A DNA stretch of 64,000 nt from Polytrichum commune (lineage: Eukaryota; Streptophyta; Polytrichopsida; Polytrichales; Polytrichaceae): assembly GCA_950295325.1 (NCBI GenBank), contig OX485807.1:47150440-47214439 (forward strand). Reading direction: 5' to 3'. The stretch's first letter is position 1; each line of letters starts with the position of its first letter. The notes beneath the pieces are model-generated. The model saw only the letters and a program-made list of their open reading frames with translations, had not been told where the DNA came from and ran no database searches. The position numbers and the translations under genes are program-made. Positions 48,301 to 60,508 of the stretch are shown here, piece by piece.

Positions 48301-51300
48301 GTGAACTCCTCCATCTCAACCTTCACTTGTGTCTCCCTTCCCTGAACTTTTACCAAGTCCTCTTTCAAGTTCGCAAGTGTGTCTGTGAGTTTCTTAATGG
48401 GTCCATCAAAGTCTTTCCTCTGTTCATACTCCAGCCTGCATGACCACACACATGTAATTGTAAGACCTCTGCATATTCGGTTGTCAGTATTATAAGAGGC
48501 AGAGCTCCTTTGTAAATGAATAAGTGCATGAATGATTATTCCTTAGGACTTATAGAATGGTGGCTGTTGTTGTCCCAGTCAAGAATAAAATAAGTCATCC
48601 ATTCCCAATGTTGCTAACTACTCAATTGAGAAGACTGTAGCTTACTGATTCTTGAGCTTTGAAATCTGGCTACTGAGACTCATTCTCCGCTCTGCCATCT
48701 CTTGGGCTGCTCGCAGCTGGTTCTCTTCATATTCACGAATGTTGGCAACACCAACTGATGCACTAAAATCGTGGTAGATGCGATCTACAATCTCATTGAT
48801 GCGGCTTTCCAGTGTGAATACTGCATTGCTCTTCTGACCTATCTGATTCTTTAACTGCACAAGCAGATTATTGAGTAACCAAAGAACATGAGAAACTCCA
48901 GAAAACCTGGCAAATTGATACCCAGATACAAGGACAGAAGGAATGACTTTGTACAATACTTAGCAAAAATGGACTTGTTCCTCTTAAACACATTAGCAAT
49001 CTGCAAATAGATCTTCAACAGCATCAATGCAAATGTCCTCATGCAGGGATTCTATTTCCCAATACCTTTGCAGGAATCCCAGAAAATTAAGAGTCTTGAT
49101 CCACATCTCTTTGACAAAGTACTCCAAACTAGACTAGCATAACTTGGTAATAAGGTGTAGAGAAGAAGAAAGCACAGAATAAAACCTGAGCTATGTCAGG
49201 CATGTGCCTCTGTATTTGGGCCATGTTGGTTGAACGCTCCTGGATAAGTTTTGCAAGCTTGTCCTCGATGGATTTCTGGCATTTACAGAAGGTAATGAGA
49301 ACTGTGACAAATATAACAAGTCAAATTTCTCAACTTTGAAATTAAGGATACCAACAGCAGTGAGGCAGAACATACAGTTGATTTGCAGAGGGGTTGAAAA
49401 AGAAGCAATGATGTAAACTATATAGAAGTGCAGCTCATGTCTTGCTAACTTCAACCCATGACATCTTCCAAAAATAAGCTTAACATACTCATAGTGTCAA
49501 ACTGTTAGAACTGCAAACTACCTTCTCAGCTCCAGTAACAATAGAGACATTACTAAAAATTATACAGTGCCGTCTTCTGCAATTTTGACTCTCATTGCAT
49601 CAAATTTTGTACTTAGTTTCTGTAGTTTGTAGAAAGTTCGGGTAGTAGAAAGCTAGTGCATCTACTGAGCAGAATGCCATGGGAAAAGTTCCTCATACCT
49701 TTTCAATCTCAGCATACTGAATCTTTCTTTCCAGCCCACTTATCCTACCTGTTGCCTCAGCTTCCCTGGTTTGCATATCTCGAGCTGAACCATGCTCTGA
49801 CATCTCATTCTCAAAACGTTCCTTACTCTTCTTGAGAGCTGCGGAAACATGCATAACAGTACCCGTAAATGAAGTGGAGCAAATAGAAACCCCACAGGAG
49901 ACCACTTGCACTGAAACAGCATCATTCCTTAACAATACAACCCACTAAGGAAACTAAGTTTTTCAACCTAAAATAGAAAGTGAAATTACACATTTCCAAA
50001 ATAGGCCAAGCAGATAAGTAAAGTAACGTTCATAATGATTTTGTTTATCATTAAGCTATTCTGATGTAAGTTGGCTTAACAATATTCTTACCTTCAACTG
50101 CCTGATTATCCCATTTCTGAGAACGTGATTCCATGCCCCCACTAACACCTCCAGTCATTGTCCCTGACTTAGCGAGAAGGATTCCATCATGCGTGACAAC
50201 TGCCACAGCCCCACAAACCTGAACTGTCAGATCTGAATTCATTGTCTTCTACTTACAAACACAACAGCCTTTGCACATTCTTGGTTGGTGATGTGGCACC
50301 ACTCAAGCTGGTAGAATGTTTTTGATACTACAAGTTCATAGGCACTTTCAACTTGAGTGTTGCTGCAATTTATTCGACTATGCACCAAGTGCCATCTCAT
50401 TGTCCTTACATTGAGGCCAGTCCAATCTGTGAGGCAAGGCAGGACAGACTACTACCACTCTCCTGACAGGTACTATCCAGGTCAACACCATTCATTCACA
50501 GAATTCAATAATGTGATTGACTACCATGCAAATGCAACAACATTATGGAAAGAAAAGCAGAAATATGAACTTCTTAATCTTCCATTGAATTCAAGTCAAA
50601 AGCAACACAAGTTGGTTGAAATTCTATGAGCCAACCTTTGTGACGTTCATGACCCCAGGCAAGTCTCTTAGCCTCATCTAGGCGATCGCAAACCAATGTG
50701 TTGCCCACTGCATAAAGCATGGCTCTTTCTAGAGCTGGATCAAACGTGTTCAAGGTCAAGGAAGACTACCATGGTGAATAAATTGTTTTCCAAGAGTAAC
50801 AGTAACTACCCATGGACCAAAAAAGAAGAAAATGATTAATAATAGCATGTTCCATTGAACAGAATTTGAGTCGGGAAAAAGTCAACAGGCATCATTGAAG
50901 AATATTTCTTGCAGGAGACTAGGAGTCTAGCAGGTGCAGCCTCCAGACAGCTAGAGAGCATGTGCACAGACAACAATATGGAAGACACATGACAAAATAT
51001 GTCAACTAGTACCCAAGAATTCAGCACAAGATGTGACCAACAATAACAAGAGCTTCAGAAATGCTGAAATTAGCAACATTGAAATATAAAAACTGAGAAC
51101 ATTAATACAGCAAATGATCATAATGTCAAGGTGACAATGAGGATATTGTATCACATCATAGACAAGTTTGGCTGTGCCACCAAGTGTACGAAGCTTCTCC
51201 TGAACAGGTTTGACTCGCACTGACTGCAAAGGTATAAAAGTCTGAGGTTGCAGTCGGTGCTCCTTCAAATACTGCCCAGGTACACAAAAAAAGAATGTCA

Positions 51301-54300
51301 TAATGCTGACACACTACAGGTTTCCTTCTAATATGGAAACTTGATATGCCATATGGTGTGAGAGTTACCTTCAAAACATTAAAACTTTAAAAGCATTTGA
51401 CAGGTCCCCAATAGTAAAGCACTTAGAGCAATACCACCAAATGACATAGAAGCAAGAGATGATTCCACATTCAACCGAACCAATAAGAATGTAATCAGAA
51501 GTTATGCAATCTGATTTCTTTACCTTTATGCACTCCTTTCCAGTATTATCATCCTCCACAACCACGGCATCCATAAATTTGCCCATAGCAACAGTGACAG
51601 CCAAGTTGTATTTCTTTTGGGTGGGTCTACAAAGATCTGTCATACGGCCATAAACACCAGGAAACAACCGCTTCAAACTTGCAACCGCTTCTGCAACCTT
51701 AGTATCCCTTTCATTCTCTCGCTTATCAGCTTTCAGTTCCCGGAGCTGGTTGTCTATCTCTTCAATTTTGGCTTTCAAGCTCTCACCACGAGTCCTACAT
51801 GGCATCAGCATGCAACATGGGTTCAATAAAAGTTGACAAATGAAGACAGAAGACTAAAATTCCCTCTATGAAGTATGAATGCACCTTTTCCTAGAATGAA
51901 ATTTTTACTGAACAATCTCTATTGATGCACACCTCCCTAGACCTCCCAGCCAGGCTAAGAACAATGTAGATACACTCTAATTATAATCAGAATCCCTACT
52001 TCTAACACTACACAAGGAACTAATACATCACAAAATTATCTCACAGAAATACACTTCAACACACTAGCTCTGGGGAAAACCCGCTAACAATATCAAATCA
52101 GAAAATTATCAGAACAAATTCTGTTCTAGTTGAGAAACAGTCAAATAGAATCATATTAAAGCACATCAAAATGAACCCCCTTGGGGCCCCCCACCATGCC
52201 ACATAATAAACACTCAAGAAAATGGGAAATGGTGTTATAGCCAACTAGTAAACATATGGTAAAGATTACCTGGACTTGCGATGTTTGTCCTGCATTTCAG
52301 CAAGTTCTTTTTGAACTACACGAAGCTCCTCTACATTCTTAGAGGTTGCCTCTGTCAACCTGGACATACGGGCATGTGTTTGCTCTTCCTGTAGCAACAT
52401 TACAGATACTGTGAATATTGGATGAAGTCTACAAGTGCAAGTTTGAATGAGGAACTTATTCTTGCTCTTCAGAAGAAGGAAAAGGGAAGAGAATGTGGGT
52501 GACAAGCCTTGCTAATTTGATGACAAAAAGTTTACAACCTAAGATCTGATTCACATCCTTAGTGGGATAGAAAGTGATGAGAGAACAAAATATTTCATTC
52601 AGATCCTCAGCTTATGCCACACATTCAATCCATACCTTACCACCTTCACATGAATTTCCTTTACTGTACCTGCTGTGAAAGTTGTGCATCACGGTCTGTT
52701 AGTTGCCTGAGATTCTCCTCTAGATTCTTCAGCGCTTCAACATCTGCTTGTAGATGTCGATCTACAAGCTCTTTCTCTTGCCTCAATTTTGCAGTTTTTG
52801 TACCAGCTTCATCTTTACTGTGCATAATACATAAACGTTAGTAGGTTATAGATGATGGTACTGTCTCTTGCTTGTCCATAGATATTCAACAAACAAGAGG
52901 CACAGCAAAGACATGTTACCAGCACCAAATGGCCTAAGTTCACACATAAAGGACCATTTTAACAACAGAGAATTCCACCTAACAGCTTGACCAAGGATAT
53001 AATGGAGACACAAGCCAATAGAAGTATGCATGCAGAGGTGCTTACATTCGGTGGTACTCCCTCAACTGGTTCTCTGCAAGCTGCAGCCTTCCTCCTGTAT
53101 TTCTATTATCTTGCTCATTGAGTTCTTCCATGGCATGCATGACATCCTGCAGACTGGCGTGCAGACTTGCAATCTCACTTCCCTGCCTCAACTGATCTTC
53201 TTTTTTCTTCACCAAGTCCTTCTCACAATTTTTGATCTTTTGGGAAATACGAGTGATTTCCTCTTTCAGCTTCAGCAACTCAGGGCTCTGCACAGAGATA
53301 ATAAGGATCCAGGGAATTTTTTAAATAACCATTATAAATTTATAAAAATAAGATGCATTTTCAAAATCACTTCAGAAAGACCACACAAAGAGAAGTACAT
53401 AGTGGAAAAAAAAGGTCATGGAAGCAAGGATGAAGGATGGTACTAATATCAATTCCTGATAGCCACTGCAAGGATATAACAGTGTGATGAAAGCCAAATC
53501 AACTAGGTTGTTGTGGTGAATAAACAACAGAGACCTTAAATTCATTCTTCCGTACTCTGTTATGAAAGCTACAGTACTCGAGACACCATAAAAGCATGGT
53601 GAATTATCCCAAATTTAATTACCAATATAAGGACTAGCTATAAAAACAGTTAGAGGAAGTCTATGTGGAGATTAAGAGAGAGAAACCAAATGTATCAAAG
53701 CGATTTGTGTTCAGAAGAGCCCTCCAAAAAAGGATAACCACCAATTTCACAAGTAACTCTGACCAGTCATGGCAGTGGGTTTAGATATATGACCAACCTT
53801 CTTGTCCAGTTCCGCTTTCTTTTTGCCAATCTTCTTGTCAAGTAGAAGAGCTTCTTTAGTGAAAACCGCTTGTTCCTTCTTCTTGGTCTTGATTTCTGTT
53901 TCTAGTTGCTCTTGCTCACTGTTCAATTCCTCCAGAGTAGCTCTGTCCACCTGAAGCTCTGCCAAAGTGCGCTCCACATCTTTCTCAATGTTGAAGAGTT
54001 GCCAAAGGTAGTATTCTGTCTTCAGTTCTTTCTGCAAAAACCAGATATTCGTTGCATGAATGCCAACTCCTTGTGCATTTAAGAGGCATTTCTAGTTGCA
54101 GCATAAATTCCAGACAAGATATCCACAGTGAAATCTAAAACCATGTTTTCAAAACAGAGTCAACAACCTCTGCCAAACTCTTATTAAGAACTGTTGAAAC
54201 TTCCATTGAAATATACCTACTCTGGAGGCTACATTCCCTCCTCTTCTGCTTCCAAACTTTAGCTTGATTCTTGATGATGTGGCACCCTTTCCGAGACATC

Positions 54301-55791
54301 TCTCATTTACAAGAACTAAGGTTTCTCACATAGCAAGTCTGTTATATCTTTTGTTTACATGGACAAAAGAACATTGCCCACAATAGTTTTCTTGTAAAGA
54401 GGAGAGCCTTTGTTTTAGCCTAGAAAAGGAGATAGTGAGATAGCATTCACTGTGTGTCATCTGAAGTCAAGAGGGGGACATACGAGCTCTCCTTGAAGTC
54501 GAAGATGTTTCTCGGCCTCCTCTTTCTGTTCTTTCTTCTGCTTCCTCTCAGCAGCCATTGTTTTCCTCTTCTGATAATTGAACGCTGTCTTCTCCTCTGC
54601 CCGTGCTTTCTGCACTTCTAACTCCTCGTAGTCTTTCTTCAGCTCTTCTGAGCCCGAGATTTGCTCAAAGAGTGCAGTGAGCTCTTTGGGATTCTTGGAT
54701 GCAATAGATTCCACATCCCCCTGTGCAAGAACTCCAATAATATATAAATTGGTCAGATTTTCTACACCAAATAATAGTTCTCAAACGAATGCATATTGCT
54801 CAATAAACTTGTCAATAAATAAAGTTCGCCTAAAAATTGCAAAGAGGAGTCGGCTGGCTTGTCATGAAACAATTATTCTGGACAATCTGAGGCCTGCTCT
54901 GTGTGTTGAGATTTATGACGAGCTTAGTTTAAAGTTCCAAGAATAACTTGCCACCTCTTAGAACTAAAAATGTGATCATTTTCATTTTTTAAATGTGAGC
55001 AAACAATTGATCTATCTTGGAGAATCTGGCTTGCCTATGCCAAACCGGTTAATGCATATTGCACAATAAACTTGTCCAAATATCAAGTTCATCTTAATCT
55101 TGGAAAGAGGAGTCGGCAGGCTTGTCGTGAAATAATTTTTCTCAACAATCTGAGGTCCGGCTGTGGGTGTTGAGAATTATAGACGAGCTTAGTAAATAGT
55201 TCTAAGAACCCTAACGCCATTTAGAACTGAACACGTGATCATTTTCATCATTGATTATATAACCTGGCTCCTTGCCTGTTTCAACCCGACCAAAAAAATA
55301 GAGATGACCATTTATTACCAAAACACAGGGGGAAGGTTGCGAATATTATCAACCTGGAAAACAAGAAAGTTGCGGGCCTTAACAAGAATACCAAGCCCTC
55401 TCATCGTATTGTTGTAAACGTCCCACGTAACAGTTTTGTTGTTGATACGGTACTCACTGGTACCACTACTCGTGATCGTCCTCGCAAATTCAAGCTCTTC
55501 ACCGCTCGCAGTGATGAAGACAAGCTTGACGAAAGCCTTTCTTCCTCTCTGTTCTCTCTCTTTATCATCAAATGCATACAGCAAGTCCTTGAGCTGCGCA
55601 CCTCGTAGCTGCATGGACCGCACTCCCAGGACAAAGCTGATGGCATCCATAAGGTTGGATTTGCCTGCTCCATTGGGCCCGATAATCGCCGTGAAGTTCT
55701 TGAACGGGCCTACCACTTGATGACCCTTGTATGACTTGAAATTCTCTATCTCAAGCCTCTCGATCCTCCCGGAATTCGCCACGGACGGCAT
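45351..55791 (-). CDS. SMC1: Cohesin subunit SMC1
   Basis: Nineteen exons on the minus strand: 55791..55354, 54720..54484, 54031..53798, 53287..53046, 52817..52670, 52388..52270, 51794..51524, 51271..51147, 50745..50636, 50223..50092, 49838..49699, 49275..49186, 48854..48646, 48435..48156, 47710..47525, 47401..47184, 47065..46814, 45799..45578 and 45399..45351, 1233 residues. Walker A GPNGAGKS is at 38-45. The first coiled coil follows, then the hinge at about 515-680 ([40 protein letters not shown]), the second coiled coil, the ABC signature LSGGEK near 1126 and Walker [12 protein letters not shown] near 1150. The end [10 protein letters not shown] matches plant SMC1. SMC1 pairs with SMC3 to form the cohesin ring that holds sister chromatids. 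All domains are intact. The junction of exons 9 and 10 is less certain, because the acceptor five bases downstream would give a different frame. Exons 8 and 9 are joined by an AT-AC intron. Confidence 0.95.
50746..51146 (-). other. U12-type AT-AC intron in SMC1
   Basis: The exon 8 end GTGATACA is followed on the minus strand by ATATCCTC, matching the U12 donor consensus ATATCCTT at seven of eight bases. The intron ends in AC just before GTTTGATCC. The sequence TTCCTTGAC, an excellent U12 branch-point match, lies 10 bases before the end. With this splice the protein reads [13 protein letters not shown], the conserved SMC1 hinge sequence. No GT-AG alternative restores it. The intron is 401 bases long and phase 2. 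Confidence 0.92.
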
Positions 55792-56419
55792 TGTGATGCA
55801 AACTCTCTTGCTAAAAAAATCGCCTACTATCTGCTCATATGCACTAAATTCGGGTACCAAACTCCGAATTCAGTATACCTATCACCTCCAGAAGTCTGGC
55901 ACGCAGAGGAACGGAACAAAATGACAATCAATCATTCCCGGCGACACTTGAAACCCTGGTTGTAGCAAAGGAAAAGGAAATGCGCGGGAAAAACAAACAC
56001 TGCTAAGTTGTAGAGTTTACACCGGACGCAGCGCGATGTCCTGGCGCTCTCTATCTCTCCCCCTCTCTCTCAACATGATTCGTGCCTAGGGTTTGGAATG
56101 AAACTCCCCCGCCTAACCTCTGTAATTTCTTACTGAGGCTTTGGGAATGGTAGTTTTCGGCGCTCTCCACTAAGGTAGGGTTCGAAATGATTCAAGGAGG
56201 GTCCTACCCCTCCTCCTCCCCATGCCAAGAGATTTAGCAAAAGAAAAGAAAAAAAAAAACAGGGGTCCACGTCAGGGCCACGTCATGGAAAGAGGAAAGT
56301 ATTTCTGCCACATAGTTCAAGTGTAACCTTATGAGAAACTTACACTAGGTCCTATGTGGGTGTTATTCAGTTATCCTTCTTAATCAGACACCTAAATAAT
56401 AGTTCATTGGTGTGTGGGT
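55792..56419. promoter_or_regulatory. SMC1 upstream region
   Basis: This stretch should hold the SMC1 5' UTR and promoter. It contains a CT-rich tract at about 56040-56075 (CTCTCTATCTCTCCCCCTCT), which on the SMC1 strand is a GA tract common in plant core promoters. No TATA box stood out. Confidence 0.35.
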
Positions 56420-56705
56420 AGGTGAGGATCAAAGAACAAACACCATGAAGATACATGTTAGTATTTGTAGTGCCTTTTTTTAATTTTATTAAGTACTCCA
56501 CACTCAATAGTGAACACAATTGGGAGGACATGTGTATCCAGTTAAAGCATCAACAAACATGCACGTTTTATAAGCATAATTAAATTTTGAAAGGTCTGAT
56601 TTCAATTCATTTTTTGTTGATGCTTCAGTGTACATTTTCTACTGTGAGATAAGTTACGCTTTGTAAATCTAATCAATAATAGGTAAAGAACAATGAAAAA
56701 TAGAT
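56420..56705. repeat. Dispersed repeat (family C), copy 2
   Basis: Partner of 22900-23200, with shared blocks AGGATCAAAGAACAAACA, ACTCCACACTCAATAGTGAA and GTAAATCTAATC. The element class is unknown. Confidence 0.5.
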
Positions 56706-57354
56706 TGAATAACACTCACATAACTTGGTATTTAAGGTAGAGAGTATTTATTCCATCACATCTCCAAAAGCGCACCTTATGTATGCATGCCATGGCTTGC
56801 GGTGATTAAAAATAACCTCAATTGCATGCTCTCTGCAAACCAATTTTTATTTTATTTTATTTTTATTATATCTTAGATGACCCATGTCAATAACCATGTG
56901 CACTATATGATTTTGACTAGGACGTCACCATCTTATGTATTGACGTTATTTGGTGGTCACTAATTTCATGACCTATTCTCATTTTTACACTTTTATTTCT
57001 TCAATCACTTGACAATCGTATCATTCATTTGCATCAAAGTATAATGCAATGTTAAATTTTAACCCTTAAAGGCCCGAGGAGTGACTCATTTTATGAGAAG
57101 TGCTATGGAATATTATATGCAATCAAAAATTGAGAGCTAAAAAACATGGGTGGCTTCAAGGGAAATAAGTTTACTTCATATAATACAAAAATTACGGAGA
57201 TTTTAGCCATAATAAACTAAAATACTTAAGAATACTTATTTTGGAAAATCAATTCTGCATAGTGTCAAAGTTATATTTATATGTTTATATATTTATATAG
57301 ATGGGTGTCCGAGATGCACCTCTTCGGCATTCAAGGGTTACAAGAGACGTATAA
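56706..57354. other. Intergenic, no gene seen
   Basis: AT-rich sequence with no recognised gene or element. Confidence 0.45.
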
Positions 57355-57805
57355 GGGCCATGTCGTACACGAGACTGAGAACCCGTGACCAGCACTTCAA
57401 GCACTCTCATTGAGGGACCAACGGAGTATGTGGATGCAAGATGTATGTAAAGTCTACATGGATTCCTACATGGCATCAAATAGATCATGCTTCATGGTTA
57501 CTTGGACTATTTTCATAAACCACTTCTTGGAGGTAGGTCTAACACAAAACCAGGAGACCATGGCACTTCAAATGCTCACAATTGTTGATTTATTCTATTT
57601 TATCATGTGTTAGGACTTGCATGAATAGAAATTAATTTAAAAGCATTTGGGTGAGGGTCTGGTCACATATAACTTCACACTACACTTGAGGATCCATGAC
57701 CACACTACATGATTTTGGAGGTGTGTTGGGACGGCCTTTGGACACTTTCTTGTGGGCTCTCACAATTTCATGGTCATGGCTCTTGGCTCGTGTGTGACAC
57801 GGCCC
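57355..57805 (-). mobile_element. Tourist-like MITE (family D), inverted copy
   Basis: A 451-bp copy in the opposite orientation to the two 500-bp copies. It starts GGGCCATGTCGTACACGAG and ends with the complement of GGGCCGTGTCACACACGAG, with TAA at 57352-57354 and 57806-57808. It is shorter because of an internal deletion of about 50 bases. Confidence 0.87.
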
Positions 57806-58570
57806 TAATGTTCAAATCAAAGTAATTTTATCCCATTTGTATTTTTAATTTGGATGCAACTGAAGTAATCTATAAGATATTCCAATTGAAGATAGATTAA
57901 TGTTTTAACAATTGTGACCAAAGATGCTAATAAAAAATAAAGTGAACAACGTGAGCACATTACATTACTAAGCAAGTACATGATGGTCTCTTTCCATAAA
58001 AGAAGGGATGCGCTTAATTTTTGTTTTAAATTACAGTTGTTTGTCAAAAACCTCAAAGTACACAACCCGAGTGCTCCCCATAAACAAGGATATCCATAAT
58101 CAAAGGAGAATTATGCTCATGTGTTACATGGTCTCACAAAACGTAACCAAAGAATTGTGAAATGTAATGCAACGACAAGCAATTCAAGCCCATGCATTGA
58201 AGGGGAAGCTCCTTTTATGAGGTAACTTTACGATAGCACCAATATCATGGTCGTTGGCTCCCACCGTTGGGAGATTTACATGTGCATGTTTTTCTAATGT
58301 GTGCATATTTGGGGGTGGGGGGTGGGGGGATAACCCTTAGGGATAACACATCCAAGCATTCATCCTAAGTTTGGTTCTACCGATTTGTCTTGGGCTATCT
58401 TGTAGAGTACCGAGGAGAATAATGCTCCACTTCGCATACAACCATGCCCCACATAGACATAGACATAACCATTTGTTTGTTTGTTTGTTTGTTTGTCAAG
58501 TCACACAATGGATAGAAAACCTAGTTAGTCTTAGATGCAACTTCATTGCAACTTCATATGTATACTATGT
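57806..58570. other. Intergenic with a (TTTG)n microsatellite
   Basis: No gene is supported. A (TTTG)6 run stands at about 58472-58495 and a G/T-rich run at 58310-58330. Confidence 0.5.
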
Positions 58571-58578
58571 TCACAATC

Positions 58579-59134
58579 AATGAACGGGGAGATTGGACAA
58601 CTACAGTAAATAGTCCTATTTATCATGGGCCACAATAATTTTCTAGAGTCCAAGCTAATTCTCATAGTGAGAATTAACGTGGGACATATTAATTTTCAAT
58701 GCACACTAATTTTGTAGTAGAAAACTAGCATGGACCACACTAATTGTTTATCTAGAAAATTAATGTGGGTGATTATTTTATTTTGTGCTATTTATGTCTT
58801 ATTTTATTCAATGTGTTGGTCAAAAGTCTTCATGAAGACCCGGGGTCTTGGACACACGTTAAGTCCACCTTGACTAGAAAATTGGTGTGGCCCACACTAA
58901 TTTTCTACCCACACTAATAGGAGTATTTAGTGTAGTTACAAATGACCCAGTTGAGTTTGAGAAAATATTGGTACAAATTCAATACCACATGAACAATACC
59001 AATCATTTTAGAAGAACTTATAGAATATATCCTAGATTAATAAAGAAAAACCAAAAGATGTCAACATGTAACCGGTAGGACTTGGAAACACTAGGATATT
59101 AACCAACTATGCCCAAAAATCTCCCATGACATTG
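58579..59134 (+). mobile_element. hAT-like MITE (family A) split by another element
   Basis: The left end AATGAACGGGGAG (from 58579) and the rest of the family (from about 58930, TGTAGTTACAAATGACCC) flank a 323-bp insertion. The right end is CTCCCATGACATTG. A perfect 8-bp duplication TCACAATC (58571-58578 and 59135-59142) encloses the whole, which proves that the two parts belong to one original insertion. Confidence 0.85.
58607..58929. mobile_element. Small TIR element nested in a hAT-like MITE
   Basis: The ends TAAATAGTCCTATT and, as complement, TAAATACTCCTATTAG form a 14-base inverted repeat with one mismatch. The interior repeats blocks such as CCCACACTAATTTTCTA and CCACACTAATTGT in both orientations. 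It interrupts the family A element, so it is younger than that insertion. The superfamily is not known, and its target duplication cannot be read with confidence. Confidence 0.7.
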
Positions 59135-59142
59135 TCACAATC

Positions 59143-60251
59143 TTAGATGTTTTGAGGAGGTTCTGAACACATTAGACCGACATAGAAAGCAAGTACGAGG
59201 TGACCACATGGTGAAGGTCTCAAAACGATCAAATAGAACACTACAGTTCGTTTCATAACACTTGTTTTGAGCAATGTAATAGCATGTGTGTTGTCTATAT
59301 TTGAAACAATCATTGTCACCTTGACCTAAAATATCATCAATTTGGGCCGTCTCTTCTTAACAATATGTTGATGGATTTGTTGATTTTGTTAGTAGGAGTA
59401 CTCTATGTCTATAGATTGGCCTACACCTTGTTTATAGTTGAAGTTTATAAACCAAAGGTCCACGAAAGTTAAAGAAGAATGAAATGCACTCATCGTATTG
59501 GTAACTGCGGTTCTTATTATTATTTGTCTCTTTTCTTAATCACACACATTATCGTGTGTCAATCTCTCCTATGTAAACTATACCCGCATTTGAATTTGGG
59601 CCCCAACCTTCCACGTGACCACTAAATGATTTAGGGTCATAATAAGATATTTGACCCCTGGGTCAAATCGGATTTGTTAAGAACATTTTGGCAGGCCATG
59701 TTTGGGGCCTTTTCCAAATTGGAGAGAGTGTGTTTTCACTCAAATCTATCATAATTTTGCAGGGCGTCACAAATGACTTGACGTGTTTTCTCAATGGGCC
59801 ATTGTCGATCATTAAACACAAGGTCATTCCGTTAGCGCTAGATAATCCATGGAAGACCACTCCCAAGAAGAACCACGTGCGATTGAACTGTTTGAGTGTC
59901 TTGCACAAAGGTTGATTGAAGAGGCATTGCATCATAGACAAGGATTTCCGATCCGCATTTGAATTTGAGAGTAACAAGGGTGGATGTTTTCCCATTTTGG
60001 ATATCTAGGTGTCATCCTCAAATTGAAAAGAGAACACATCTACAACTTCAACACAATATTATGAAGTTGAACAATGGCATTAAACAACTTGAAACCCATG
60101 AAACTCATCAACGTGGAACCTTCATTGGAACCCTTCAAAAATCTTGAAGATAGAGTCGTCAATGGCAAGAAGATGGGACCAAATACCTAAACGAAAATCA
60201 CATGCTCATTCCAACTTGACTTATTTGCAATGTGTACAAGGGGGGGGGGGG
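59143..60251. other. Intergenic, no gene seen
   Basis: No gene or clear element. A 12-base G run starts at 60241 next to the MITE that follows. Confidence 0.45.
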
Positions 60252-60508
60252 GAGGGGGCTGGGGATTCGTGGCACTCACTAAAAATCATCCATCCAAGAT
60301 ATCGTGGATGAAGTGGCTCCAATAAAAAAAGCCCCCCTATAGGGTTGAGGGCCGATTCATTCGAATGTGACGTCACTAGACTAATTCGGGGCCTTTGACT
60401 CTATTTCCGGAATCAAATTGCCCAAAAATAGCCATTTAGATGATTCATATGTTTTTTTCATCCGCACGGATGATTTTTAGTGAGTGCCACGAATCCCCGG
60501 CCGGGGGA
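60252..60508. mobile_element. MITE with ~36-bp terminal inverted repeats
   Basis: The inner 31 bases of the repeats, beginning GGGGATTCGTGGCACTCACT and continuing to ATCATCC, are perfectly complementary between 60261-60291 and 60468-60498. Outside them GC-rich tails match less exactly. The element is about 257 bp and non-coding. The tails run into G-rich flanks, so the target duplication is unclear. Confidence 0.8.

Noticed and set aside
48001-48443. Plus-strand ORFs of 114-149 codons
   Set aside because: They are the antisense of an SMC1 coiled-coil exon; Glu/Lys-rich coiled coils often leave the opposite strand open as Ser/Leu-rich ORFs.
60241-60252. Homopolymer G and C runs (also near 25851, 34287, 36420, 61609 and 62370) as possible functional G-quadruplexes
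   Set aside because: They are simple slippage-prone runs at varied places, without flanking conservation. Some may be sequencing or assembly uncertainty.
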